A DNA stretch of 5,220 bases from Chlamydiota bacterium (GTDB lineage Bacteria; Chlamydiota; Chlamydiia; Chlamydiales; Rhabdochlamydiaceae): the NCBI GenBank assembly GCA_027348355.1, contig DAIEPN010000152.1, forward strand, positions 1 to 5,220, written 5' to 3'. A program made the translations under genes and the position numbers. Position 1 is the first letter of the stretch. Each line of letters begins with the position of its first letter. Shown in pieces: positions 1 to 5,220 of this stretch. The notes under the pieces were generated by a model, which saw only the letters and a program-made list of their open reading frames with translations, was not told the origin of the DNA and made no database searches.

Positions 1-1745
1 TACACCTTCTAGATAAGAGCTCAACTCCTATGGGAGCTAGGTTACTTCGAAAATGGCTCACGCATCCTTTACTTTGCGCAAAAAAAATAAATAAGAGGCT
101 AGATGCAGTTGAAGCTTTTATGCAATCAGATACCATAAGAAAAAACCTTTCCCTTCGAACTGCACAAGTGCGCGATCTAGAAAGATTGATCATGAAAATC
201 GTGACCTGTTTTGCAGGTCCTAGAGACTTTCTTTCTCTCTGTATTTCTCTAGAGCAAATTCCGGACCTGATTGCAATTTTAGAAAATGCTTCGAGTCAAC
301 TTCTCTCGGACCATAGAGCTAAGCTACATGATTTAAGTAAACTTACCAAGGAAATGCGAAGAGCTCTTTTAGAGACCTGCCCTTTACATCTAGGAGATAG
401 CCGAACCTTCAAAGAAGGATATTACACTGCCTTAGATGAACTCTATGAGCTACAAGCAAACTCACACAAATGGATTGCGACCTACCAAAATACCCTAAGG
501 GAACAGACTAATATTAAAACTCTGAAAGTAGGTTTTACAAAAGCTTTTGGCTATTATATCGAAGTAAGTAGAGGTCAAGCTGAAAAAATGCCTCCAAACT
601 TCCAAAGAAGACAAACTCTTGTGAATGCAGAGCGTTTTATTTCTCCAGAGTTAAAAGAATATGAATATAAAGTCTTAACTGCGGAAGAGAAAATCTCTTA
701 TCTAGAAAAGGAACTTTTTGAATCTCTACGAAAAAACATCACAAACCTTCAAAAAGAGATTCAAGAAACTGCAGAATCTGTTGCGAATATCGACTGTCTC
801 CTTTCGCTAAGCCAAGTAGCCCTTACCTATAATTATACTAGACCTATAGTAGATGAAACAGACGCCTTTACCATCTCGGAAGGCAGACATCCTGTTGTAG
901 AGGCCTTTGCACAAAAAGAAACATTTATCCCCAATGACGTCCATTTTGATGAAGCCCAAAAACTCCATCTGATTACAGGTCCAAACATGGCGGGCAAATC
1001 TACATACTTAAGACAAGTAGCGCTCATTGCAATCATGGCGCAAATTGGATCGATGGTACCTGCTTCCAAGGCTCACATCGGCATCATCGACAAGGTTTGC
1101 AGTAGAATCGGAGCCAGCGATGATCTCTCAAGAGGGAAATCAACCTTTATGGTTGAAATGACAGAAACGGCCACAATTTTACATACAATCTCATCTAAAT
1201 CTCTTGTCATCCTTGATGAAATTGGAAGAGGAACAAGCACATACGATGGGATTTCGATTGCTTGGGCAGTTGCAGAATTTTTGCTTACTACACCTAATAA
1301 AAAGGCAAAAACCTTGTTTGCAACCCACTACTGGGAACTCACTGAGCTAGAAGAAAAAATTCCAGGTGCTGTCAATTACAACGTAGCCGTTCACGAGTCT
1401 GAAGAGGGGATTGTCTTCCTTCATAAAATTGTAAGAGGAGGAACTGATAAAAGTTATGGGATCCATGTAGCCAGATTAGCAGGTCTTCCTCCCCCCGTGA
1501 TTAAATCTGCTCAAGAAATGCTAGCTAGAATTGAGAACCAAGCTAAAAATCCTGTGTTCGAAAAGGTAAAAATCTCAAAAACGAAACAATTAAACCTCTT
1601 CACAAATTCTTCAGAGGATAAAAAAACACAGACTCTTTCTGAACAGATCCTTGTAGAACTTGTAAAAATTGACCCCCATCATCTCACTCCCTTAGAAGCT
1701 TTTAGCAAAATCGTGCAGTGGAAAAAAAACATTTCTCCTAGCTAA
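1..1745 (+). CDS. mutS: DNA mismatch repair protein MutS (5'-partial, C-terminal two thirds)
   Basis: MutS recognises mismatches and small loops in new DNA and, as an ATP-driven sliding clamp, recruits MutL. The reading frame is open to the left edge (first full codon at 3). The nine codons before the first internal Met (30) read as the family motif LLDKSSTP followed by MGARLLRKWL, so Met30 is not the start. About 580 residues are visible; MutS proteins are usually about 800-880 residues, so the mismatch-binding domain (Phe-X-Glu) and most of the connector lie outside. Seen here: core/lever helices; the clamp-region motif GYYIEV (near 550-567); the ATPase with Walker A GPNMAGKS (978-1001), STFMVEMTET (1140-1169), Walker B ILDEIGRG (1209-1232) and H-loop FATH (1317-1328); the SYGIHVARLAGLP segment; and a C-terminal dimerisation tail. 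QLNLF at 1587-1601 resembles a beta-clamp-binding peptide. No key ATPase residue is missing. It is followed 9 bp later by uvrC, probably co-transcribed. Confidence 0.97.
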   Translation, partial: HLLDKSSTPMGARLLRKWLTHPLLCAKKINKRLDAVEAFMQSDTIRKNLSLRTAQVRDLERLIMKIVTCFAGPRDFLSLCISLEQIPDLIAILENASSQLLSDHRAKLHDLSKLTKEMRRALLETCPLHLGDSRTFKEGYYTALDELYELQANSHKWIATYQNTLREQTNIKTLKVGFTKAFGYYIEVSRGQAEKMPPNFQRRQTLVNAERFISPELKEYEYKVLTAEEKISYLEKELFESLRKNITNLQKEIQETAESVANIDCLLSLSQVALTYNYTRPIVDETDAFTISEGRHPVVEAFAQKETFIPNDVHFDEAQKLHLITGPNMAGKSTYLRQVALIAIMAQIGSMVPASKAHIGIIDKVCSRIGASDDLSRGKSTFMVEMTETATILHTISSKSLVILDEIGRGTSTYDGISIAWAVAEFLLTTPNKKAKTLFATHYWELTELEEKIPGAVNYNVAVHESEEGIVFLHKIVRGGTDKSYGIHVARLAGLPPPVIKSAQEMLARIENQAKNPVFEKVKISKTKQLNLFTNSSEDKKTQTLSEQILVELVKIDPHHLTPLEAFSKIVQWKKNISPS

Positions 1746-1754
1746 GAAAAAACT

Positions 1755-3587
1755 ATGTTCGACCCAAAGAAAATCGATCTCTTTCCGTCTCAACCTGGCG
1801 TTTACATGATGAAAAATAGCAAGGGAGAGATTATCTATGTTGGAAAAGCAAAAGATATCAAATCTAGGGTAAAACAATATTTTGTCCACGGCAGGGATAC
1901 AAGGGCTATGATCCCAGTACTGCTTGAACAAATAGAGCATATCGATACCCTTATAGCTTCTTCCGAAAAAGAGGCCCTTCTTTTAGAGAACACGCTCATC
2001 AAAAAGCATCAGCCTAAGTTCAACGTTTTACTCAAAGATGATAAAACCTTCATCGGCCTTTTTGTGAATAATAAAAACCCTTGGCCAGCAATCAGGCTCA
2101 TTCGTTATAAAGGTGCTCCTCCTAAAGATGGACTGTATTTTGGACCGTATACAAGCGCACTTGCTGCAAGAGAGGTACTTGAACTTTTACAGCGACTTTT
2201 TCCTCTAAGACAATGCTCTGATAGCGAACTACAAAAACGTACTCGCCCTTGTATCCTTTATTCTATCAAAAAATGCATTGCTCCTTGTGTGCAAAAGTGC
2301 TCAAAAGAGGAATACGACTCATTTGTGGACGGCGCAGTCCAATTCCTAAAAGGGAAGAACCAGGATATCGTTAAAAAACTTTCTCATGATATGCAGGTGG
2401 CCTCCGAAGCTTTAGAGTATGAAAAAGCTGCAGCTTACCTTCGTACAATACGGCAAATTGAAGCCATTTCAAGCCCCGAAAACGTGTTATGGAAAGCCTA
2501 TGGAAAGAATTCTGATGGAATAGGATTGTATCGAAGTGGCTCTGATGTCACCATTTTCCAACTTCTTTTGCGAGAGGGAAAACTCATAGGTTCTAACCAT
2601 TATAATTTTTCTCACGTAGCAGGTGAGGATTCTGAACTGCTTTCCTCTTTCCTCTTACAAAACTATAAACTCACGCAAAACCTTCCAGAAGAAATCATCC
2701 TTCCTATCTCTCCTCCTGATCAAAATATCATTGAAGAAATCTTTTTTGAAATGCATAAAAAGAAGGTCCGTCTGCTCCATCCAGTAAAAGGAGAAAAAAG
2801 AAAAATCGTTGATCTTGCAGAAGAAAATGCTAAAGCTGTCTTCACTCAGCAAAAATCCGAGATAGACCAAAAAGAAAAACTTCTCCTTGATATGCAAGAA
2901 AAGTTCCATCTGAACTCGTATCCTAAACGTATAGAATGCTTTGATATTTCCCATATTTCAGGTAGTGATACAGTAGCTTGTATGGTGGCTTTTACGGAGG
3001 CAGACCGAGATACCAAAAGAATGCGCTATTTCCATATTAAGAACATACAGGCGAGCGACGACTATGGAGCCCTTCGTCAGGCTCTTGCAAGACACCTAAC
3101 TAAAGCAAAAGAAAAAGAAGATCTTCCTGATCTTCTTATTATTGATGGTGGAAAAGGGCAATTGCAAGTAGCTCTTGACATATTGCAAGAGCTCGATATT
3201 ATTTCCGTAGATGCGATAGGCATAGCTAAAGACGAATCGAGACACGACAAAGGGATGACGCAAGAAAAGGTTTTTATCAAAGAGAAAAAAGATCCCATTT
3301 TGCCAGGTGCCAGATCTCCTCTCCTCTTCTTCCTCCAAAAAGTGCGTGATGAAGCACATAGGGTCGCGATTGGCTTCCATAGAAGAAAAAGACAAAAAAG
3401 AATGATCACAAGCTCTTTGGACGGCATTTCAGGAATTGGTCCTAAAAAAAGGAAAATTCTCCTGTCTCATTTTGGTAGCGTCAGAAAACTGGAGCAGGCA
3501 ACGATCGAGGATTTACAAAGGGTAGAGGGCCTTTCCAAAAAAGATATTTCTACTCTTCTAGAATTTATTAGGAAACGATCACAGTAA
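1755..3587 (+). CDS. uvrC: UvrABC system protein C, excinuclease subunit UvrC
   Basis: UvrC makes the 3' and 5' incisions around a DNA lesion after UvrA/UvrB loading in nucleotide excision repair. It is 610 residues, the normal family length, and all domains are present. The N-terminal GIY-YIG nuclease (about 10-90) has GVY (15-17), YVGKAKD (28-34), Arg38 and Glu78 and would make the 3' cut. Next come a cysteine cluster (C154, C166, C174, C178) and a UVR motif (about 204-238), which contacts UvrB. The RNase H-like domain for the 5' cut has Asp397 in FDISH, Asp464 in LIIDGGKGQL and His535 in RDEAHR. Tandem helix-hairpin-helix motifs (about 555-608) end the protein. ATG 1755 is chosen because the GIY-YIG domain starts right after it. 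The upstream sequence is A-rich with no strong Shine-Dalgarno, which fits translational coupling to mutS. The last 20 bp overlap the end of the convergent minus-strand gene. Confidence 0.98.
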   Translation: MFDPKKIDLFPSQPGVYMMKNSKGEIIYVGKAKDIKSRVKQYFVHGRDTRAMIPVLLEQIEHIDTLIASSEKEALLLENTLIKKHQPKFNVLLKDDKTFIGLFVNNKNPWPAIRLIRYKGAPPKDGLYFGPYTSALAAREVLELLQRLFPLRQCSDSELQKRTRPCILYSIKKCIAPCVQKCSKEEYDSFVDGAVQFLKGKNQDIVKKLSHDMQVASEALEYEKAAAYLRTIRQIEAISSPENVLWKAYGKNSDGIGLYRSGSDVTIFQLLLREGKLIGSNHYNFSHVAGEDSELLSSFLLQNYKLTQNLPEEIILPISPPDQNIIEEIFFEMHKKKVRLLHPVKGEKRKIVDLAEENAKAVFTQQKSEIDQKEKLLLDMQEKFHLNSYPKRIECFDISHISGSDTVACMVAFTEADRDTKRMRYFHIKNIQASDDYGALRQALARHLTKAKEKEDLPDLLIIDGGKGQLQVALDILQELDIISVDAIGIAKDESRHDKGMTQEKVFIKEKKDPILPGARSPLLFFLQKVRDEAHRVAIGFHRRKRQKRMITSSLDGISGIGPKKRKILLSHFGSVRKLEQATIEDLQRVEGLSKKDISTLLEFIRKRSQ

Positions 3588-4077
3588 ATACAAACTCTTC
3601 TTTGTATCCCAGATAGTTTGCTAAATCTTTAGCAAACTCATTTTCGATTCTATGTAAAATTTCTTCATGTTGAGAAAACGGAAGAGGGGAAAACTTTGCG
3701 ACCAGTTCCAACTTTTTCTTATCTCTGCAGAACACATCTTGCAAAGACACCTTTCCGGAGAATTCCTTTTGTAAATAGGATTCCGCGTATCTTCGCACTA
3801 CAGATAGGTCAACAAAAGTATTTTTATCAGAATCTTTCATTATCACTTGATAAAAACGTCCTTGATAGAGCTTATAAAAGCCGTAGCAAAGCAAGAGGCC
3901 GAACACAAAAAAAATTCCGCCCGCGATTCGAAGAGAAAAGGGATTTTCAATTACACTTCTTAAAAAAATCTCCCAATGAGGGAAATAGGGAGCAAAATAG
4001 AGAAAAAACCCTACACAAAGAAAAATTGTAACAATAAGAAAGTGAAGAGAAGAAAATAATACTTTTGTGCTGTGCAT
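3568..4077 (-). CDS. Two-helix membrane protein with Asp23-like C-terminal region (AmaP-like)
   Basis: This 169-residue protein has a positive N-terminus, two strongly hydrophobic segments (about 8-29 and 49-69) and a soluble tail (about 74-169). The tail ends in a predicted strand-helix-strand unit: KLELVAKFSP, then an amphipathic helix, then EEFVFTVIVS. That arrangement matches the C-terminal half of Asp23-family proteins, including the gene just upstream. In Firmicutes, AmaP has a membrane hairpin plus a related soluble part and anchors Asp23 to the membrane; an equivalent role here is inferred from topology and gene pairing only. The frame can open at TTG 4080, but ATG 4077 is preferred because AAGGA (4090-4086) sits 8 nt before it. 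That Shine-Dalgarno lies in the last codons of the upstream gene, whose stop is only 5 nt away, so translation is probably coupled. The last 20 bp overlap uvrC on the other strand. A plain uncharacterised membrane protein is the alternative. Confidence 0.85.
   Translation of the reverse strand: MHSTKVLFSSLHFLIVTIFLCVGFFLYFAPYFPHWEIFLRSVIENPFSLRIAGGIFFVFGLLLCYGFYKLYQGRFYQVIMKDSDKNTFVDLSVVRRYAESYLQKEFSGKVSLQDVFCRDKKKLELVAKFSPLPFSQHEEILHRIENEFAKDLANYLGYKEEFVFTVIVS
3588..3607 (+). other. Small AT-rich stem-loop directly after the uvrC stop
   Basis: ATACAAA (3588-3594) and TTTGTAT (3601-3607) form a perfect 7-bp inverted repeat with a 6-nt loop, starting at the base after the uvrC stop codon. It has only one G-C pair and no T-tract of its own, so it is unlikely to terminate transcription alone. 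It stands 7 bp before a stronger hairpin (3615-3638) and could act with it. It lies inside the C-terminal codons of the opposing minus-strand gene, so chance is also possible. Confidence 0.35.
3615..3646 (+). terminator. Likely intrinsic terminator of mutS-uvrC, inside the opposing gene
   Basis: AGTTTGCTAAA (3615-3625) and TTTAGCAAACT (3628-3638) are perfect 11-bp inverted repeats separated by 2 nt. In RNA this folds as about a 10-bp stem with a 4-nt loop. It is followed on the plus strand by CATTTTCG, a short T-rich tail, and lies 27 nt past the uvrC stop. On the minus strand no T-tract follows, so it points towards ending uvrC transcription. It is contained in the coding sequence of the convergent AmaP-like gene. 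The stem is AT-rich and the T-run is short, so termination may be partial. Confidence 0.6.
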
Positions 4078-4082
4078 CAAAA

Positions 4083-4526
4083 CTATCCTTTTTCGATAAG
4101 CAACATTTCTTTTTCGATTTTTGTTGTTAGATCTTCTAAAGAAGTCCTAGCAATCAAATTTTTAAAAACTAAGTGTACAGACCCTACATGTAGTCCTGTA
4201 GAAAGGCTGATTTCTTCCACAACCTTAGCTTGAATTTCTTCCGCTTTATCAGGGATGCACACTCCATAAGCGACATTTAACTCTATTTTCATGTTGATAG
4301 AATGACTTTTCTCATCTTGTTCCACATAAATCCCTTTTACCTTATCTGCCACTTCTCTTCCGAGCAAGCTATCAATAAAATTTCCTTCTAGAAGACCAAT
4401 ACCTTCAATTTTAGCAAGGCATTGCAAGGCGATGGACTGGAAAACACGGCTTTCAATATCTCTACTAAATGTAGTTTCTGGAAACTGTAATTCTTTCGTA
4501 TCGATCTGTTTGAATTTTTCGTACAT
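4083..4526 (-). CDS. Asp23/Gls24 family (DUF322) envelope stress-type protein
   Basis: This is a soluble protein of 147 residues with no signal peptide or membrane segment. Family features seen: an N-terminal helix followed by KIEGIGLLEG (39-48), where members carry a v.GV..L-like turn; KGIYVEQ (64-70); a strand running into NVAYGVCIP (84-92), matching the family's vdv.v.yG..I pattern; the helix AEEIQAKVVEEIS (95-107); and STGLHVGSVHLVF (109-121), matching TGl.V..VnV.V. A charged helix ends the protein. Asp23/Gls24 proteins are small abundant proteins linked to envelope or alkaline stress in Gram-positive bacteria, where Asp23 is held at the membrane by AmaP. The role in this organism is unknown. 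Start ATG 4526 has a good Shine-Dalgarno, GAGAGG (4540-4535), with 8-nt spacing. It is the first gene of a two-gene operon with the membrane protein downstream, 5 nt apart. Confidence 0.85.
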   Translation of the reverse strand: MYEKFKQIDTKELQFPETTFSRDIESRVFQSIALQCLAKIEGIGLLEGNFIDSLLGREVADKVKGIYVEQDEKSHSINMKIELNVAYGVCIPDKAEEIQAKVVEEISLSTGLHVGSVHLVFKNLIARTSLEDLTTKIEKEMLLIEKG

Positions 4527-4573
4527 AGTCTAGCCCTCTCTTTATGAGATATTTTTCAATACATTTTGCGCTG

Positions 4574-4602
4574 TTTATGATTTTCTGGAAAGCTTTTTAC
4601 AA
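4574..4602 (-). promoter_or_regulatory. Candidate sigma-70-type promoter for the Asp23/AmaP-like operon
   Basis: On the minus strand TTGTAA (4602-4597) and CATAAA (4579-4574) are separated by 17 bp; each matches the consensus at 4 of 6 positions. Transcription would start near 4567, leaving a leader of about 40 nt before ATG 4526. A second register, TTTCCA with CAAAAT further downstream, is about as good, so the exact promoter is uncertain. It lies back to back with the plus-strand promoter at 4611-4639. Confidence 0.35.
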
Positions 4603-4610
4603 GATTGCTT

Positions 4611-4639
4611 TTGAAGAGATTTTGTATAGATGTTATACT
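4611..4639 (+). promoter_or_regulatory. Extended -10 sigma-70-type promoter for the GYF_2 membrane-protein gene
   Basis: TTGAAG (4611-4616) and TATACT (4634-4639) are separated by exactly 17 bp. A TG dinucleotide at 4631-4632, one base before the -10 hexamer, makes an extended -10. The -35 matches consensus at 4 of 6 positions and the -10 at 5 of 6. Transcription should start around 4645-4647, giving a leader of about 23 nt to the ATG at 4669. Confidence 0.65.
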
Positions 4640-4659
4640 ACCTATAAATGACTACCATT

Positions 4660-4663
4660 AGGA
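4660..4663 (+). promoter_or_regulatory. Ribosome binding site that decides the GYF_2 gene start
   Basis: AGGA (within TTAGGA) ends 5 nt before ATG 4669. No comparable site precedes the earlier in-frame ATG at 4648, which lies almost at the predicted transcription start. This supports initiation at 4669. Confidence 0.55.
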
Positions 4664-4668
4664 CTGAT

Positions 4669-5049
4669 ATGAGCACACCTTTTCTCTTAGTTACAGGGCT
4701 TGCGCTTGGAACCCTAGCAGCCTACCTTGCAAAAAGACGTGGGCTCAACCCTTATTTTTGGTTTGGCATCGGACTTTTTTTTGGGGCGATTGGAATCTGT
4801 GTGATGTTTTTACTTCCAAAGAAAACAGATCAATCAAATGAAGTCCCTATACCTCCCGCTCCTCCTATTCTACCTAAGAAAAATACTCTATGGTATTATT
4901 TAGATCAAAATCATACCCAATCTGGGCCCATCTCTGAAGATTTTCTACAGGAACTGTTCCATAAAAAAACAATCTCAGAGGAAACTTACCTCTGGTGCGA
5001 AGATATGGATAACTGGGAACGATACAAAGAAATATTTGTACCCAAGTAA
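4669..5049 (+). CDS. Two-helix membrane protein with C-terminal GYF_2 (DUF4339) domain
   Basis: The protein is 126 residues from ATG 4669 (133 if the ATG at 4648 is used). Visible parts in order: a first hydrophobic helix (about 4-21); a basic turn KRRG (22-25); a second helix (about 29-49) within the common small-membrane-protein pattern KRRGLNPYFWFGIG; a charged then proline-rich linker (PIPPAPPILP, 60-69); and a GYF_2 domain (about 74-123). The last is recognised by WYYLD (75-79), SGPIS (85-89), TYLW (106-109) and DMDNW (112-116), which fit the family pattern WYY...GP...L...I...T.VW..GM..W. The domain probably lies in the cytoplasm and mediates protein-protein contacts, as related GYF domains bind proline-rich peptides; its partner is unknown. 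The gene is transcribed divergently from the Asp23-like operon and converges on rpsN. Its stop codon lies in the loop of the putative rpsN terminator. Confidence 0.85.
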   Translation: MSTPFLLVTGLALGTLAAYLAKRRGLNPYFWFGIGLFFGAIGICVMFLLPKKTDQSNEVPIPPAPPILPKKNTLWYYLDQNHTQSGPISEDFLQELFHKKTISEETYLWCEDMDNWERYKEIFVPK

Positions 5050-5067
5050 GAAATCCTTGGGTACAGA
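5026..5067 (-). terminator. Likely intrinsic terminator of the rpsN transcript
   Basis: GTACCCAAG (5038-5046) and CTTGGGTAC (5056-5064) are perfect 9-bp arms. The stem extends outward to 12 bp (5035-5046 with 5056-5067) with one G-U pair, around a 9-nt loop. In the minus direction the stem begins 6 nt past the rpsN stop and is followed by the T-rich TATTTCTTT. In the plus direction it is followed by GAGAAAAAC, with no T-tract, so it serves rpsN rather than the GYF_2 gene. The far arm overlaps the last codons of the GYF_2 gene. Confidence 0.7.
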
Positions 5068-5073
5068 GAAAAA

Positions 5074-5220
5074 CTACCAGCTCGCTTTTACAACGCCGGG
5101 AATTACACCGCTATTTGCGAGTTCTCTAAAACAAAGACGTGAAAGTTTGAATTTGCGTAAGTATCCACGAGCACGGCCCGTCATCATACAACGATTTTTC
5201 AAACGTACTGGAGAAGAATT
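5074..5220 (-). CDS. rpsN: 30S ribosomal protein S14 (5'-partial, C-terminal 48 codons)
   Basis: S14 is a small-subunit head protein that assembles late and contacts 16S rRNA. The minus-strand frame enters from the right edge and ends at TAG (5076-5074). The visible part contains [26 protein letters not shown] and the C-terminal [11 protein letters not shown], all closely matching S14; the KASW ending is diagnostic. The [12 protein letters not shown] region has a single Cys and no visible CXXC pair, which suggests the longer zinc-free form of about 100 residues. The start and upstream neighbours are outside the window. A terminator-like hairpin follows 6 nt after the stop. Confidence 0.97.
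   Translation of the reverse strand, partial: NSSPVRLKNRCMMTGRARGYLRKFKLSRLCFRELANSGVIPGVVKASW

Noticed and set aside
30..32. ATG at 30 as the mutS start
   Set aside because: The frame is open further upstream and encodes conserved MutS residues before this Met, so the gene simply enters from the window edge.
833..1069. Minus-strand open frame of 78 codons inside mutS
   Set aside because: It lies wholly antisense to the conserved MutS ATPase region and shows no recognisable motif; it is a shadow of the real gene.
1329..1334. Trp after the H-loop of MutS (FATHYWEL instead of FATHYHEL)
   Set aside because: This position varies among MutS proteins and the functional His of FATH is kept, so it is not a defect.
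1692..1940. Minus-strand open frame across the mutS-uvrC junction
   Set aside because: It is antisense to two well-supported genes, with no ribosome binding site or family features noticed.
2655..2954. Minus-strand open frame inside uvrC, very rich in Phe
   Set aside because: The Phe-rich, membrane-like look comes from reading A-rich Lys codons of uvrC in reverse.
3077..3427. Two overlapping minus-strand open frames inside the uvrC nuclease and HhH region
   Set aside because: Both are antisense to conserved catalytic segments of UvrC and have no support of their own.
3537..3563. Possible minus-strand terminator for the AmaP-like gene (5-bp stem TTCTA/TAGAA, then six T)
   Set aside because: The stem is only five AT-rich pairs and the T-run starts 5 nt after it; too weak to call, and it lies in uvrC coding sequence.
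3696..4031. Plus-strand open frame of 111 codons, Arg/Lys-rich
   Set aside because: It runs antisense to the AmaP-like membrane gene, whose hydrophobic segments, Shine-Dalgarno and operon placement are convincing; no promoter or ribosome site was found for this frame.

Overview
The window looks like a chromosomal segment of an AT-rich Gram-negative bacterium, most likely a member of the Chlamydiae (a Parachlamydia/Simkania/Waddlia-like environmental lineage rather than Chlamydia itself). This is an inference. It rests on the gene company: mutS next to uvrC, two or three small uncharacterised genes, then rpsN (30S protein S14). From memory, the same neighbours (mutS, uvrC, hypotheticals, rpsN) occur in Chlamydia trachomatis. 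No search could be run to confirm it. I see no sign of phage, insertion sequence, CRISPR array, tRNA or rRNA.

Layout. (1) From position 1 to 1745, plus strand: the C-terminal two thirds of MutS, entering from the left edge. (2) 1755-3587, plus strand: complete UvrC, 9 bp downstream, so mutS-uvrC form a DNA-repair operon (mismatch repair plus nucleotide excision repair). (3) 3568-4526, minus strand: two tightly spaced small genes. The first transcribed (4083-4526) is an Asp23/Gls24-family protein. The second (3568-4077) has two membrane helices and a soluble C-terminal part that resembles half of the Asp23 fold, like the AmaP membrane anchor of Firmicutes. uvrC and this pair converge, and their coding ends overlap by 20 bp. 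(4) 4527-4668: divergent promoter region. (5) 4669-5049, plus strand: a small protein with two membrane helices, a proline-rich linker and a C-terminal GYF_2 (DUF4339) domain. (6) 5074 to the right edge, minus strand: the last 48 codons of rpsN.

Expression. The genes are packed so tightly that terminators have to sit inside neighbouring coding sequence. A perfect 11-bp inverted repeat that could end uvrC transcription lies inside the C-terminal codons of the opposing AmaP-like gene. A 12-bp hairpin that could end the rpsN transcript straddles the stop codon of the opposing GYF_2 gene. The GYF_2 gene has a good extended -10 sigma-70-type promoter. The position of that promoter, together with a Shine-Dalgarno sequence, argues for translation from the second in-frame ATG (4669) rather than the first (4648).

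The mutS, uvrC and rpsN genes are ordinary housekeeping genes with their key residues intact. The part most worth a second look is the pair of small envelope-associated loci: the Asp23/AmaP-like operon and its divergent GYF_2 membrane-protein neighbour. I do not see evidence for a wholly new multi-gene system.
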